NCBI RefSeq assembly: GCF_016820575.1
Contig: NZ_JAEMQH010000002.1
Span: forward strand, 1,237,305-1,301,304
Direction: 5' to 3'
DNA length: 64,000 nucleotides
Source of the DNA: Marinobacter sediminum
GTDB taxonomy: Bacteria; Pseudomonadota; Gammaproteobacteria; Pseudomonadales; Oleiphilaceae
The notes under the pieces are model-generated. The model made no database searches. It had not been told where the DNA came from and saw only the letters and a program-made list of their open reading frames with translations. The translations under genes were made by a program, and so were the position numbers. Numbering within the stretch: position 1 is the stretch's first letter; every line of letters starts with the position of its first letter. This document shows positions 7,497 to 15,712 of this stretch, one piece after another.

Positions 7497-9164
7497 TCAC
7501 TGCCAAATCACCGCCTGGCGCTGTGCGTACCAGTTATCGACCTTCTCCTGATAGGCATCCTCGACCACATTCCGCTTCAGCTTCAGGGTCGGCGTCAGGA
7601 AGCTGTTTTCAATCGACCACTCATCACTAACCACGGTGATGAAGGCAAGCTGCTCATGGGGGTCGACAGTTTTGTTGACCTCCTGAATCAGGGCCTTGAA
7701 ACTGGCCTCAAGCTCTTTGCGGAAGTTCTCATCCGCGGTTTTCGGACGAACCTCCTCACCAAGCATCACCAGGGCGTGGGGCTGGGTCTGATTGGCACCA
7801 GACACACACACCATTTCAATGGCAGCGTGGGACATCAGACGATTTTCAATGGGCGCAGGCGCGATGTACTTGCCTTTGCTGGTCTTGAAGATTTCCTTGA
7901 TGCGACCGGTCAGCTTCAGACGGCCCATCTCGTCAATCTCGCCTTTGTCTCCGGTTTTAAGGAAGCCATCGTCAGTGAACGTTTCGCGGGTTTTCTCCTC
8001 GTCCTTGTAATAGCCCATCATGGTAGCCGGGCTCTTGACCAGCACTTCGCCCTGCTCACTGATTTTGACCTCCACACCCGGCAGCGCCTCACCCACATAG
8101 CCGGTGCGCGAGCGGCCCGGTTTATTCATGTGAGAGTACGCGAAGTTCTCGGACATACCGTAGCCTTCGAGCAACTCAAGGCCGAGGTTGCGATACCAAT
8201 CGAGCACATCGCTGGACAAGGGCGCGGAGCCACTGCCCGCCAGCTTGACTTTGCTCAGACCCAGGCCCTTGAGGACCTTCTTCTTGATCAACTTATTGAC
8301 CACCGGGATCTTCATTAACCGCTCCAGCTTCTGCTTGGGCAGTTTTTGCAGAACACCGTGCTGGAATTTCACCCACAGCCGGGGAACGGAGAGGAACAGC
8401 GTGGGCTGGGCGCGCTGAAGGTCCTGCACAAAGGTATCCAGGGACTCTGCGAAATACAGCTGGAAGCCGGTGTAAAGAGAGCCAAGCTCAACGAACGTCC
8501 GTTCAAACACGTGGGCCAAGGGCAGATAGGAAAGCATCCGCTCTTCCGAACCCACACCCAGGACTTGCGTTCCACCTTCAGCAGAAAAAGCCATGTTACG
8601 GAAGCTCAGCATGACGCCTTTCGGACGCCCTGTGCTGCCCGAGGTGTAAACAATGGTCGCCAGCTCGTCCGGATCGCGATGGGTATTTTCTTCCAGCGGC
8701 GGGTACTTGGCCACAATGTCGTCCCAAGATTCGAAATCGTTGGGCGGGCTCAGAGGGAAGGAAATGCAGCGCACTGACTCCGGCACCCCAGGCTTCATCA
8801 TATCCCAGTCGTCGAGCTTGCCGACGAACAGCACATCGCACTCGGCGTGATTGAGGATGTAGTTGACGGTGTCGGAATTCAGGGTTGGATATAGCGGTAC
8901 AGAAATGTGGCCGGCCATCCAGATGGCCCAGTCGGTCATGACCCATTGGGCGCAGTTCTTGGAGATCAGTCCAATCCGGCTTTTTTCCGGGAGGTTGAGC
9001 GACTTCAGATAAGCCGCAACACGCCGAGCCTCATCAACAGCTCTGCCCCAGGTATACTCCACCACTTTCCCATCACCAATTGGCTGGGTCATGTACAGGG
9101 AGTTCGCCTTCGCGTTCTCCCAGTGATAGACCATATCCAGGGGGAGCTTGTTTGTTGTGTCCAT
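7497..9164 (-). CDS. Long-chain acyl-CoA synthetase / AMP-binding ligase
   Basis: 555 residues. It activates fatty acids to acyl-AMP and then acyl-CoA. The AMP-binding signature YTSGSTGRPKGVML sits near residue 170, the adenylate motif GYGMSE near 330, and the hinge/TGD segment GFLKTGDKGEIDEMGRLKLT near 420, all in the right order for the ANL superfamily. The variant with many charged C-terminal residues and no transmembrane N-terminus resembles the long-chain synthetases of hydrocarbon-degrading marine bacteria. ATG at 9164 has AAGGAAG upstream; an earlier in-frame start at 9179 lacks such a site. It stands alone, with its own terminator. Confidence 0.9.
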   Translation of the reverse strand: MDTTNKLPLDMVYHWENAKANSLYMTQPIGDGKVVEYTWGRAVDEARRVAAYLKSLNLPEKSRIGLISKNCAQWVMTDWAIWMAGHISVPLYPTLNSDTVNYILNHAECDVLFVGKLDDWDMMKPGVPESVRCISFPLSPPNDFESWDDIVAKYPPLEENTHRDPDELATIVYTSGSTGRPKGVMLSFRNMAFSAEGGTQVLGVGSEERMLSYLPLAHVFERTFVELGSLYTGFQLYFAESLDTFVQDLQRAQPTLFLSVPRLWVKFQHGVLQKLPKQKLERLMKIPVVNKLIKKKVLKGLGLSKVKLAGSGSAPLSSDVLDWYRNLGLELLEGYGMSENFAYSHMNKPGRSRTGYVGEALPGVEVKISEQGEVLVKSPATMMGYYKDEEKTRETFTDDGFLKTGDKGEIDEMGRLKLTGRIKEIFKTSKGKYIAPAPIENRLMSHAAIEMVCVSGANQTQPHALVMLGEEVRPKTADENFRKELEASFKALIQEVNKTVDPHEQLAFITVVSDEWSIENSFLTPTLKLKRNVVEDAYQEKVDNWYAQRQAVIWQ

Positions 9165-9464
9165 GAATCTTCCTTGCATTCGTTGTTCGAATTGTTGGGG
9201 GCTATTATTAGACTTTCGTAGGGTATTTCAACACACAATGCCCCGTCAAAGTGTGACACACGCAAAACTATTCCGGTTCGCAACTATCTCGTGCACTGCT
9301 CTCGTGCACTGCTTAATGCACTGCCCTTGCCAGAGCCAAGAATCCCTACCCAGAATACCGTCCGCCTGTGATAAACTTGCGCACCTTTATAGCTCTAAAC
9401 ACCAAAATAGCACTGAACATCAAAACCCTACCATAACCAGACACTGACTCGGAGACACAGGCAT

Positions 9465-10439
9465 ATGGCCAAGAGAACTCTGCGCACCCTGATTGGTGCA
9501 ACACTGCTGGCAGCAGCAGGCCTGGTGCAGGCTCAGGACGTTCGTACCGTAGCCATCACCCAGATCGTAGAACATCCGGCATTGGATGCTGTTTATCAGG
9601 GCGTGAAAGATGAACTCGCAGCGCAGGGCTTCAAGGAAGGTGAAAACCTGAAGGTGATGCACGAGAGCGCACAAGGCAACTCGGCCATTGCCTCCCAGAT
9701 TGCACGTAAATTCGTAGGTGACAGTCCGGATGTGATCGTGGCCATTGCAACCCCCTCAGCCCAGACGGTTGCAGCAGCAGCCCGCAACATCCCCGTTATT
9801 TTCTCTGCGGTTACCGATCCGGTCGGCGCCAAGCTGGTGCCCGGCCTCGAAGCGTCCGGCACCAACATTTCCGGCGTAAGCGACATGCTGCCGATCGACA
9901 AGCACCTTGATATGCTCCTGCGCGTCATGCCAGACGCCAAGCGTATCGGCACGGTCTATAACCCGGGTGAGGCCAATGCGGTTTCTCTGGTAAACCTGCT
10001 GGAAGAGCGTCTCGCCGCACGAGATCTGGAACTGGTCAAGGCTGCCGCCACTAAAACCTCAGAAGTGCTCGGTGCCTCCCGCTCCCTGGTTGGAGAAGTC
10101 GATGCCATTTATCTGACCACCGACAACACGGTGATCAGCGCTGTAGAAGCAGTGATTTCCGTGGGCGAGCGCGCCAGTATCCCAGTATTTGCCGCCGATA
10201 CAGCCACGGTTTCCCGCGGTGCGGTAGCAGCCCTTGGCTTCAACTATTACAATCACGGCCGCCAGACCGGCGCCATGGTTGCCCGCGTTTTAAATGGCGA
10301 CAAACCAGGCGATATGCCGGTTGAAACCATGGACACCCTGGACCTGTTCGTAAATCCCGCTGCCGCCGAGCGCATGGGAATTACCCTGTCGGATGACCTG
10401 ATCCAGGACGCCAAAGAAGTCGTCAAGAACGACAAGTAA
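9465..10439 (+). CDS. ABC transporter substrate-binding protein, PF04392 (TrpX-like) family
   Basis: 324 residues with a Sec signal peptide (MAKRTLRTLIGATLLAAAGL, cleaved near VQAQD). The mature part has the two-lobed fold of the ABC_sub_bind family: VAITQIVEHPALDAVYQGV at the start, then AIATPSAQTV, IPVIFSAVTDPVGAKLV and GTVYNPGEANA. This family works with a BPD_transp_2 permease and one ATPase, which follow directly. Members of this operon type in Firmicutes are linked to tryptophan or tyrosine uptake, but substrates vary, so I do not name one. The start is ATG at 9465 with GGAG upstream. Confidence 0.88.
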   Translation: MAKRTLRTLIGATLLAAAGLVQAQDVRTVAITQIVEHPALDAVYQGVKDELAAQGFKEGENLKVMHESAQGNSAIASQIARKFVGDSPDVIVAIATPSAQTVAAAARNIPVIFSAVTDPVGAKLVPGLEASGTNISGVSDMLPIDKHLDMLLRVMPDAKRIGTVYNPGEANAVSLVNLLEERLAARDLELVKAAATKTSEVLGASRSLVGEVDAIYLTTDNTVISAVEAVISVGERASIPVFAADTATVSRGAVAALGFNYYNHGRQTGAMVARVLNGDKPGDMPVETMDTLDLFVNPAAAERMGITLSDDLIQDAKEVVKNDK

Positions 10440-10448
10440 CGCCCGACC

Positions 10449-10483
10449 AAAACGGGCGGACCCCAAAAGGGCCCGCCCGTTTT
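10449..10483 (+). terminator. Hairpin with T-run between the substrate-binding protein and permease genes
   Basis: AAAACGGGCGG (10449-10459) pairs exactly with CCGCCCGTTTT (10473-10483). It looks like an intrinsic terminator but sits inside an operon, so partial termination would keep binding-protein mRNA in excess over permease mRNA. Confidence 0.7.
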
Positions 10484-10504
10484 CTTTCACAGTGAATATT
10501 ACCC

Positions 10505-11407
10505 ATGCTCAGTGAAATCGCACTATACGGCGCCATTGAGACCGGTCTCATCTATGGCCTGGTCGCCTTTGGCATCTACATCTCGTTTCGGGTTCTCGAC
10601 TTCCCCGACCTCACCGTGGATGGCAGCTTCCCACTCGGTGCGGCTGTTGCAGCCATGCTGATCATCGCAGGCTGGAACCCATGGATTGCTACCGGGGCAG
10701 CTATTCTGGCCGGTATGGCGGCAGGTGCAGTCACCGCCCTGCTCAACGTCAAGCTGAAAATCCTGAACCTGCTGGCCTCGATCCTGACCATGATCGCGCT
10801 CTATTCCGTGAATCTGCGCATCATGGGCCGACCCAACGTGGCCCTGCTGACCGAAGAAACGGTACTCACCCCCTGGTACAACCTGGACCTGGCCTACCAC
10901 CATGTTCCTGTACTGCTGTTTGTGATCGTGGTGGCCGTATCCCTGATTCTGTTGTGGCGCTTCATGAAATCAGAGACCGGCCTGGCCATGCGTGCCACCG
11001 GCGCCAATCCGCGGATGGCCCGCGCCCAGGGCATCGCCACCGGTGCCATGATTGTACTGGGTGTAGCCTTGTCCAACGGCTTGGTCGGTCTGGCCGGTGC
11101 GCTGTTTGCCCAGAGCCAGGGCGCAGCCGATGTCACCATGGGCGTTGGCGTTATCGTCATTGGCCTGGCCTCCCTGATTGGCGGTGAAGCCGTCATTACC
11201 CCGTCAACCGTAGTGCGTGCCCTGCTCGCCTGCGTTATCGGTGCCATCATTTACCGCCTGGCCATAGCCTTTGCTCTGAATGCCGATTTTCTAGGCCTTC
11301 AGGCCCAGGATCTGAACCTGATCACTGCCGTACTGGTTACCCTGGCCATCGTGCTGCCCGGAGTCCGTACCTCTGTGATCGGCAAACTGACCCGCAACAA
11401 GGCCTGA
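10505..11407 (+). CDS. ABC transporter permease, BPD_transp_2 (LivH/TrpY-like) family
   Basis: 300 residues, 8-9 hydrophobic segments. It begins MLSEIALYGAIETGLIYGLV, followed by FRVLDFPDLTVDGSFPLGAA, which is characteristic of the small permeases that accompany PF04392 binding proteins. The cytoplasmic loop MRATGANPRMARAQGI contacts the ATPase. A single permease gene implies a homodimer in the membrane. It is the middle gene of a three-gene transporter operon; the ATPase gene starts 9 bp later. Confidence 0.88.
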   Translation: MLSEIALYGAIETGLIYGLVAFGIYISFRVLDFPDLTVDGSFPLGAAVAAMLIIAGWNPWIATGAAILAGMAAGAVTALLNVKLKILNLLASILTMIALYSVNLRIMGRPNVALLTEETVLTPWYNLDLAYHHVPVLLFVIVVAVSLILLWRFMKSETGLAMRATGANPRMARAQGIATGAMIVLGVALSNGLVGLAGALFAQSQGAADVTMGVGVIVIGLASLIGGEAVITPSTVVRALLACVIGAIIYRLAIAFALNADFLGLQAQDLNLITAVLVTLAIVLPGVRTSVIGKLTRNKA

Positions 11408-11416
11408 GGAGGCGAC

Positions 11417-12211
11417 ATGATCAGTGCAAGCGATCTCCGACTTACCTTCGGCAAGGGAACGCCACTGGAAAACCCCGCACTCCGGGGCATGAGCCTGACG
11501 GTCAACCAGGGTGAGTTCGTCACCGTCATTGGCAGTAACGGCGCCGGCAAGTCCACCTTTCTTAACGCCCTCTCCGGCGAGGTGCTGGTGGACAGTGGCG
11601 AAATCATCGTCGATAACACCGATGTCACGAAGCTACCCACTCACAAACGCGCAGGCCAGGTTGCCCGGGTATTCCAGGACCCTTTAGCTGGAACCTGCGA
11701 GACCCTGTCCATTGAAGAAAACCTGGCATTGGCGATAAAACGCGGTCAACGCCGTGGCCTGACAGCTGCGGTCAAGAAACAGTATCTGGAGCAGTTCCGG
11801 GACAGCTTGTCGTCACTCAACCTCGGGCTCGAAAACCGCCTGGGCGACAAGATGGGGCTACTGTCCGGCGGCCAGCGCCAGGCCGTGAGCCTGCTGATGG
11901 CAAGCCTTACGCCGTCTAGCATTCTGCTGCTTGATGAGCACACGGCCGCACTGGATCCCAAGACAGCGGCATTCGTGCTGGAACTCACCACTCAGATCAT
12001 TGAAGAACAGCAACTGACTGCCCTCATGGTCACTCACAGCATGAAGCAGGCCCTGGAAGTCGGCAGCCGTACCGTAATGCTGCACCAGGGACAGGTTGTG
12101 TTCGACATAGCCGGCAAGGAACGCGAAGGACTGGAAGTAAAGGATCTGCTCGGGCTGTTCGAGAAACAGCGCGGATTATCCGTGGATGATGACAGTTTGC
12201 TACTCGGCTAA
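11417..12211 (+). CDS. ABC transporter ATP-binding protein
   Basis: 264 residues, a complete ABC ATPase. Walker A is GSNGAGKST near residue 38, the Q-loop lies in VFQDPLAGTCETLSIEENLA, the signature is LSGGQRQA near 150, Walker B is ILLLDEHTAALDP, and the switch His is in VTHSMKQA. It energises the permease encoded just upstream. The ribosome site GAGGAGG lies 5 bp before the ATG. The fragment PLAGTCETLSIEENLALAIKRG is typical of the TrpZ-type ATPases that go with PF04392 transporters. Confidence 0.92.
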   Translation: MISASDLRLTFGKGTPLENPALRGMSLTVNQGEFVTVIGSNGAGKSTFLNALSGEVLVDSGEIIVDNTDVTKLPTHKRAGQVARVFQDPLAGTCETLSIEENLALAIKRGQRRGLTAAVKKQYLEQFRDSLSSLNLGLENRLGDKMGLLSGGQRQAVSLLMASLTPSSILLLDEHTAALDPKTAAFVLELTTQIIEEQQLTALMVTHSMKQALEVGSRTVMLHQGQVVFDIAGKEREGLEVKDLLGLFEKQRGLSVDDDSLLLG

Positions 12212-12340
12212 AAGACTGGATAAGGGCTGGCTGGCGACAGCACGGGCTGCTCAATGCCTTTGAATCGCCACCGGCCCGATCCCGGCCCTTCCATAGCGTC
12301 CCCTCCTGAAATGATAAGTGCTTACCCGCCCATTTTTTAA

Positions 12341-12356
12341 ACACAAGATGTAGTGT
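12341..12356 (+). promoter_or_regulatory. NrdR-box-like palindrome far upstream of nrdJa
   Basis: ACACAAGATGTAGTGT is a close match to the NrdR consensus (ACACWATATATWGTGT as I recall it), with both outer ACAC/GTGT ends intact. It is about 420 bp before the nrdJa start and has no partner box at the usual 31-32 bp spacing. Between 12212 and 12465 I see nothing else: no gene, no transporter terminator with a T-run, and no cobalamin riboswitch consensus. Confidence 0.5.
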
Positions 12357-12465
12357 TTATGAATAATTACCCGCAAGCCGTGGTTTTACGGTGATTTTCA
12401 CCGTTGCAACCGCAGGGCGATTGATTTTCTTAGCACCTCAACGCTATTCAATAGTTCCGATCTTC

Positions 12466-12520
12466 TTCACAGAACACAATATCCTGTTATACTTTTCGAA
12501 ATTAAGCCTATATATAGGGC
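12466..12520 (+). promoter_or_regulatory. Candidate nrdJ promoter P1 with a pair of NrdR-like boxes
   Basis: TTCACA (12466-12471) and TATACT (12488-12493) are separated by 16 bp. One NrdR-like box, ACACAATATCCTGTTA, covers 12474-12489 between them; a second, AGCCTATATATAGGGC, covers 12505-12520 around the start point. The boxes are 31 bp apart start to start, the spacing NrdR needs to bind on one face of the helix. Each box matches about 12 of 16 consensus positions. Confidence 0.55.
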
Positions 12521-12621
12521 CCAGATTCGATACGACTGACCGCCGCCAGGCGGGCTTATAAACGGCCCCACCGGGCCAACAATAACGATCAGAGATAGAT
12601 ACCGGCACATCCAGGCGCTTT

Positions 12622-12652
12622 TTGTTCAAAAAACAACCACCATATATAGTGG
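12622..12652 (+). promoter_or_regulatory. Candidate nrdJ promoter P2 with an NrdR-like box over the -10
   Basis: TTGTTC (12622-12627) and TATAGT (12645-12650) are 17 bp apart. The near-palindrome CCACCATATATAGTGG at 12637-12652 matches about 13 of 16 NrdR positions and covers the -10, so a bound repressor would block polymerase directly. It lies about 110 bp before the nrdJa start codon. Confidence 0.5.
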
Positions 12653-12762
12653 TCGCTAACGCGCCAGGGGCAGAGCCGGTTTGTGAGAAATTCAAGGGGT
12701 GCAGTGCTGTCACAAGCACGGCGCTGTCAAAAGAAGACATACTGGAAATTCCGAGGGTGGCA

Positions 12763-14901
12763 ATGAACGCTAAGGCACAGGCAGTGGTAACAACGATTCC
12801 GATGCAGGAAGCTTCACTCGACATCTGGAACAGCAAATATCAGCTGAAAACCAAGACTGGCGAGCCTGTCGACAAGGACATTAAAGCAACGTACGAACGC
12901 GTAGCGAAAGCCCTGTCCGAAGTAGAAGACAAGTCTGTACGCGAAAAGCACAAGAAAGACTTTGTCTGGGCCCTTCAGCACGGAGCCATTCCGGCCGGAC
13001 GTATCACCTCCAACGCCGGCGCCGAAGCCCACAAGCCTGCCACCTCCACCATCAACTGCACCGTGTCCGGTTCTGTTCAGGATTCCATGAACGATATCCT
13101 GGAAAAAAACCACGAAGCAGGCCTGACCCTGAAAGCGGGTTGCGGCATTGGTTATGAGTTCTCCACGCTGCGTCCGAAAGGTGCCTATGTTGCCGGTGCC
13201 GGCGCGACCACATCCGGCCCGCTGTCGTTCATGGATATCTTCGACCGCATGTGCTTCACCGTGTCTTCCGCCGGTGGTCGCCGCGGCGCCCAGATGGCCA
13301 CTTTTGACGTGCACCACCCGGACGTCATCGATTTCATCCAGGCCAAGCGTGAAGACGGCCGGCTGCGCCAGTTCAACCTGTCGCTGCTGATCACCGAAGA
13401 CTTCATTGAAGCCGTTCGAAACGGCGATGACTGGCACTTGTCATTCCCGGTCACCCAGAAAGAAGTTGACGACGAAGGTCTGGATCTGACCGATGCCAGC
13501 CAGTTCGTGTACCGCGACTTCCCGATCCTCAAGGGTTACGTGGTCAATGAAGAAGGCAAAGTGGCGTGCCGGATATACCGCACTCTGAAAGCCCAGTTCA
13601 TCTGGGACACCATCATGACCTCCACCTACGATTACGCCGAGCCTGGCTTCATCCTGATCGACAAGGTCAATCAGATGAACAACAACTGGTTCTGCGAGGA
13701 CATCCGCGCTACCAACCCTTGTGGCGAGCAGCCCCTGCCTCCTTACGGCAGCTGCCTGCTGGGCTCGGTGAACCTGACTATGTTCGTGGACTACCCGTTC
13801 ACTGACAAAGCCAGCTTTAACTACGAGAAGTACCGGAAGGTTGTGGGCATCTTCACCCGCATGCTGGACAACGTGGTTGAGATCAACGGCCTGCCGCTGG
13901 AAGAGCAGCGCCACGAAATCACCTACAAGCGTCGTCACGGCATGGGCATTCTGGGCCTGGGCTCCACACTGGCGATGCTCCGTATGCCTTACGGTTCTGA
14001 AGAATCCGTCCAGTTCACCGAAGAAGTGGTGCGTGAGATGGCCGTAGAGGGCTGGCGCCAATCCCTGGCCCTCGCCGAAGAAAAGGGTGTCGCTCCGATC
14101 ATGGACGACGAGTTCGAAATCACACCCAAGATGCTGAGCAAGTGCCCGCAGCTGTCTGAGGACGGCTACAAGCTGGGCGACAAGCTCAAGGGCCGCGTCC
14201 TACACGCCAAATACAGCAAGTACATGCAGCAGATCGCCAGCGTTGAGCCGAAGCTGGTGGAAGAGCTGGCCGAGAAAGGCGGCCGCTTTACCCACCACAC
14301 CTCGATCGCGCCGACTGGCACCATCAGCCTGTCGCTGGCCAACAACGCTAGTAACGGTATTGAGCCAAGCTTCTCGCATCACTACGCCCGGAACATCATT
14401 CGTGAAGGCCGTAAGACGAAAGAGAAAGTTGATGTGTTCTCCTTCGAGCTGCTGGCTTACCGCCACATGGTCAATCCGGGTGCAATGCCGTTCTCTGACG
14501 ACGAAGACAAGAAGCTGCCGAGCTACTTCACCACGTCTGACGATGTAACGCCGTCTCAGCACGTAGATATCCAGTCTGCAGCCCAGAGATGGGTAGATTC
14601 CTCGATTTCCAAGACGGCCAATGTTCCGACAGACTTCGCCTATCAGGATTTCAAGGACATTTACCTGTACGCCTACGACATGGGTCTGAAGGGTTGCACC
14701 ACCTTCCGATTCAATCCGGAAGCATTCCAGGGCGTATTGGTTAAAGAGAAAGATCTCGAGAACACCGAATACGAGTTCACACTGGATGATGGCAGCAAGG
14801 TGACTCTGAAAGGCAACGAGCAGGTCGAGTACGATGGCGAGATTCACAACGCCGCCAACCTGTTTGACGCTTTGAAAGAAGGCACTTACGGCAAGTACTG
14901 A
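12763..14901 (+). CDS. nrdJa: Adenosylcobalamin-dependent (class II) ribonucleotide reductase, catalytic part NrdJa
   Basis: 712 residues. It reduces ribonucleoside diphosphates to deoxyribonucleotides with a B12-derived radical, in the presence or absence of oxygen. The catalytic barrel is recognisable: NCTVSGSVQDS with the first active-site Cys, FTVSSAGGRRGAQMATFDVH, the radical-site segment TNPCGEQPLPPYGSCLLGSV, and IAPTGTISL. ATG at 12763 follows GAGGGTGG; the frame is open for 47 more codons upstream, but these cover the promoter. The chain stops before the C-terminal Cys motif used for re-reduction, which is encoded by the next gene, so the enzyme is split as in Pseudomonas. Confidence 0.95.
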   Translation: MNAKAQAVVTTIPMQEASLDIWNSKYQLKTKTGEPVDKDIKATYERVAKALSEVEDKSVREKHKKDFVWALQHGAIPAGRITSNAGAEAHKPATSTINCTVSGSVQDSMNDILEKNHEAGLTLKAGCGIGYEFSTLRPKGAYVAGAGATTSGPLSFMDIFDRMCFTVSSAGGRRGAQMATFDVHHPDVIDFIQAKREDGRLRQFNLSLLITEDFIEAVRNGDDWHLSFPVTQKEVDDEGLDLTDASQFVYRDFPILKGYVVNEEGKVACRIYRTLKAQFIWDTIMTSTYDYAEPGFILIDKVNQMNNNWFCEDIRATNPCGEQPLPPYGSCLLGSVNLTMFVDYPFTDKASFNYEKYRKVVGIFTRMLDNVVEINGLPLEEQRHEITYKRRHGMGILGLGSTLAMLRMPYGSEESVQFTEEVVREMAVEGWRQSLALAEEKGVAPIMDDEFEITPKMLSKCPQLSEDGYKLGDKLKGRVLHAKYSKYMQQIASVEPKLVEELAEKGGRFTHHTSIAPTGTISLSLANNASNGIEPSFSHHYARNIIREGRKTKEKVDVFSFELLAYRHMVNPGAMPFSDDEDKKLPSYFTTSDDVTPSQHVDIQSAAQRWVDSSISKTANVPTDFAYQDFKDIYLYAYDMGLKGCTTFRFNPEAFQGVLVKEKDLENTEYEFTLDDGSKVTLKGNEQVEYDGEIHNAANLFDALKEGTYGKY

Positions 14902-14929
14902 TCCGGGAACCCGACATAGGACAACGAAC

Positions 14930-15628
14930 ATGACAGTTAAAATCAGCAACAAAATCGTCGGCTACCGCGTTAAGAAAGCCGACACAGACAGCAACGCTGA
15001 AGCCAAGGCAACAGCGAGCCAGGAAACCAAGCCCGTTCAGATGAACGAACACATCGAACGGCCGGATTTCCTGCTGGGCACCACCTACAAGATCAAGCCG
15101 CCGATTGGCGAGCATGCGATGTACATCACCATCAATGACATCCTGCTCAACGAGGACACGGACCACGAAAGCCGTCAGCCCTACGAGGTGTTCATCAACT
15201 CCAAGTCGATGGAACACTTCCAATGGGTTATCGCCCTCACCCGCGTTATCTCCGCGGTATTCCGTAAAGGCGGCGACGTGACCTTCCTGGTGGAAGAGCT
15301 GCGCTCGGTGTATGACCCGAACGGCGGTTACTTCAAGAAAGGCGGTGTCTTCATGCCGTCGCTGGTCGCTGAAATTGGCGCCGTAATCGAGAAGCACCTG
15401 AAGGCCATTGGTCTGCTCGAAAGCGAAGAAATGAGCGAGACCACCAAGCGTATCCTGGCGGAAAAACGCGCTGAGTTCGAAGCCAGCCACACCACGGCTA
15501 CAAACGACGACAAGGCCAGTGACTATCCAGCCAATGCCACCATGTGCGGCAAGTGCAGCACCAAGGCTGTCATTGTTATGGATGGCTGCGCCACGTGCCT
15601 GTCCTGCGGCGACAGCAAATGCGGCTAA
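14930..15628 (+). CDS. nrdJb: Class II ribonucleotide reductase C-terminal partner NrdJb
   Basis: 232 residues. It corresponds to the separate small subunit that completes NrdJ in pseudomonads. The central region (ERPDFLLGTTYKIKPPIGEH, then MYITINDILL) is conserved. The end carries a cysteine cluster, CGKCSTKAVIVMDGCATC followed by LSCGDSKCG, which can hold zinc and includes the redox cysteines thought to re-reduce the active site. The gene begins 28 bp after nrdJa with an AGGA ribosome site, and an intrinsic terminator follows, so the two genes form one operon under the NrdR-type promoters. Confidence 0.92.
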   Translation: MTVKISNKIVGYRVKKADTDSNAEAKATASQETKPVQMNEHIERPDFLLGTTYKIKPPIGEHAMYITINDILLNEDTDHESRQPYEVFINSKSMEHFQWVIALTRVISAVFRKGGDVTFLVEELRSVYDPNGGYFKKGGVFMPSLVAEIGAVIEKHLKAIGLLESEEMSETTKRILAEKRAEFEASHTTATNDDKASDYPANATMCGKCSTKAVIVMDGCATCLSCGDSKCG

Positions 15629-15652
15629 ACGACACGCCATGAAGCTGTAACC

Positions 15653-15687
15653 AAAAGGCCCGAAAGTAACCACTTTCGGGCCTTTTT
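15653..15687 (+). terminator. Rho-independent terminator after nrdJb
   Basis: AAAAGGCCCGAAAGT pairs with ACTTTCGGGCCTTTTT around a short AACC loop, ending in five T. It lies 25 bp after the nrdJb stop and 25 bp before the next gene. Confidence 0.92.
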
Positions 15688-15712
15688 CCGTTTAAAAAGG
15701 GAGGTTGCCCAG

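Noticed and set aside
12530..12760. Cobalamin riboswitch ahead of nrdJa
   Set aside because: Looked for the B12-box and surrounding conserved blocks; there is no convincing match, only short GC-rich repeats.
12622..12762. Upstream in-frame extension of nrdJa (47 codons)
   Set aside because: It covers predicted promoter P2 and has no ribosome site; the ATG at 12763 has GAGGGTGG.
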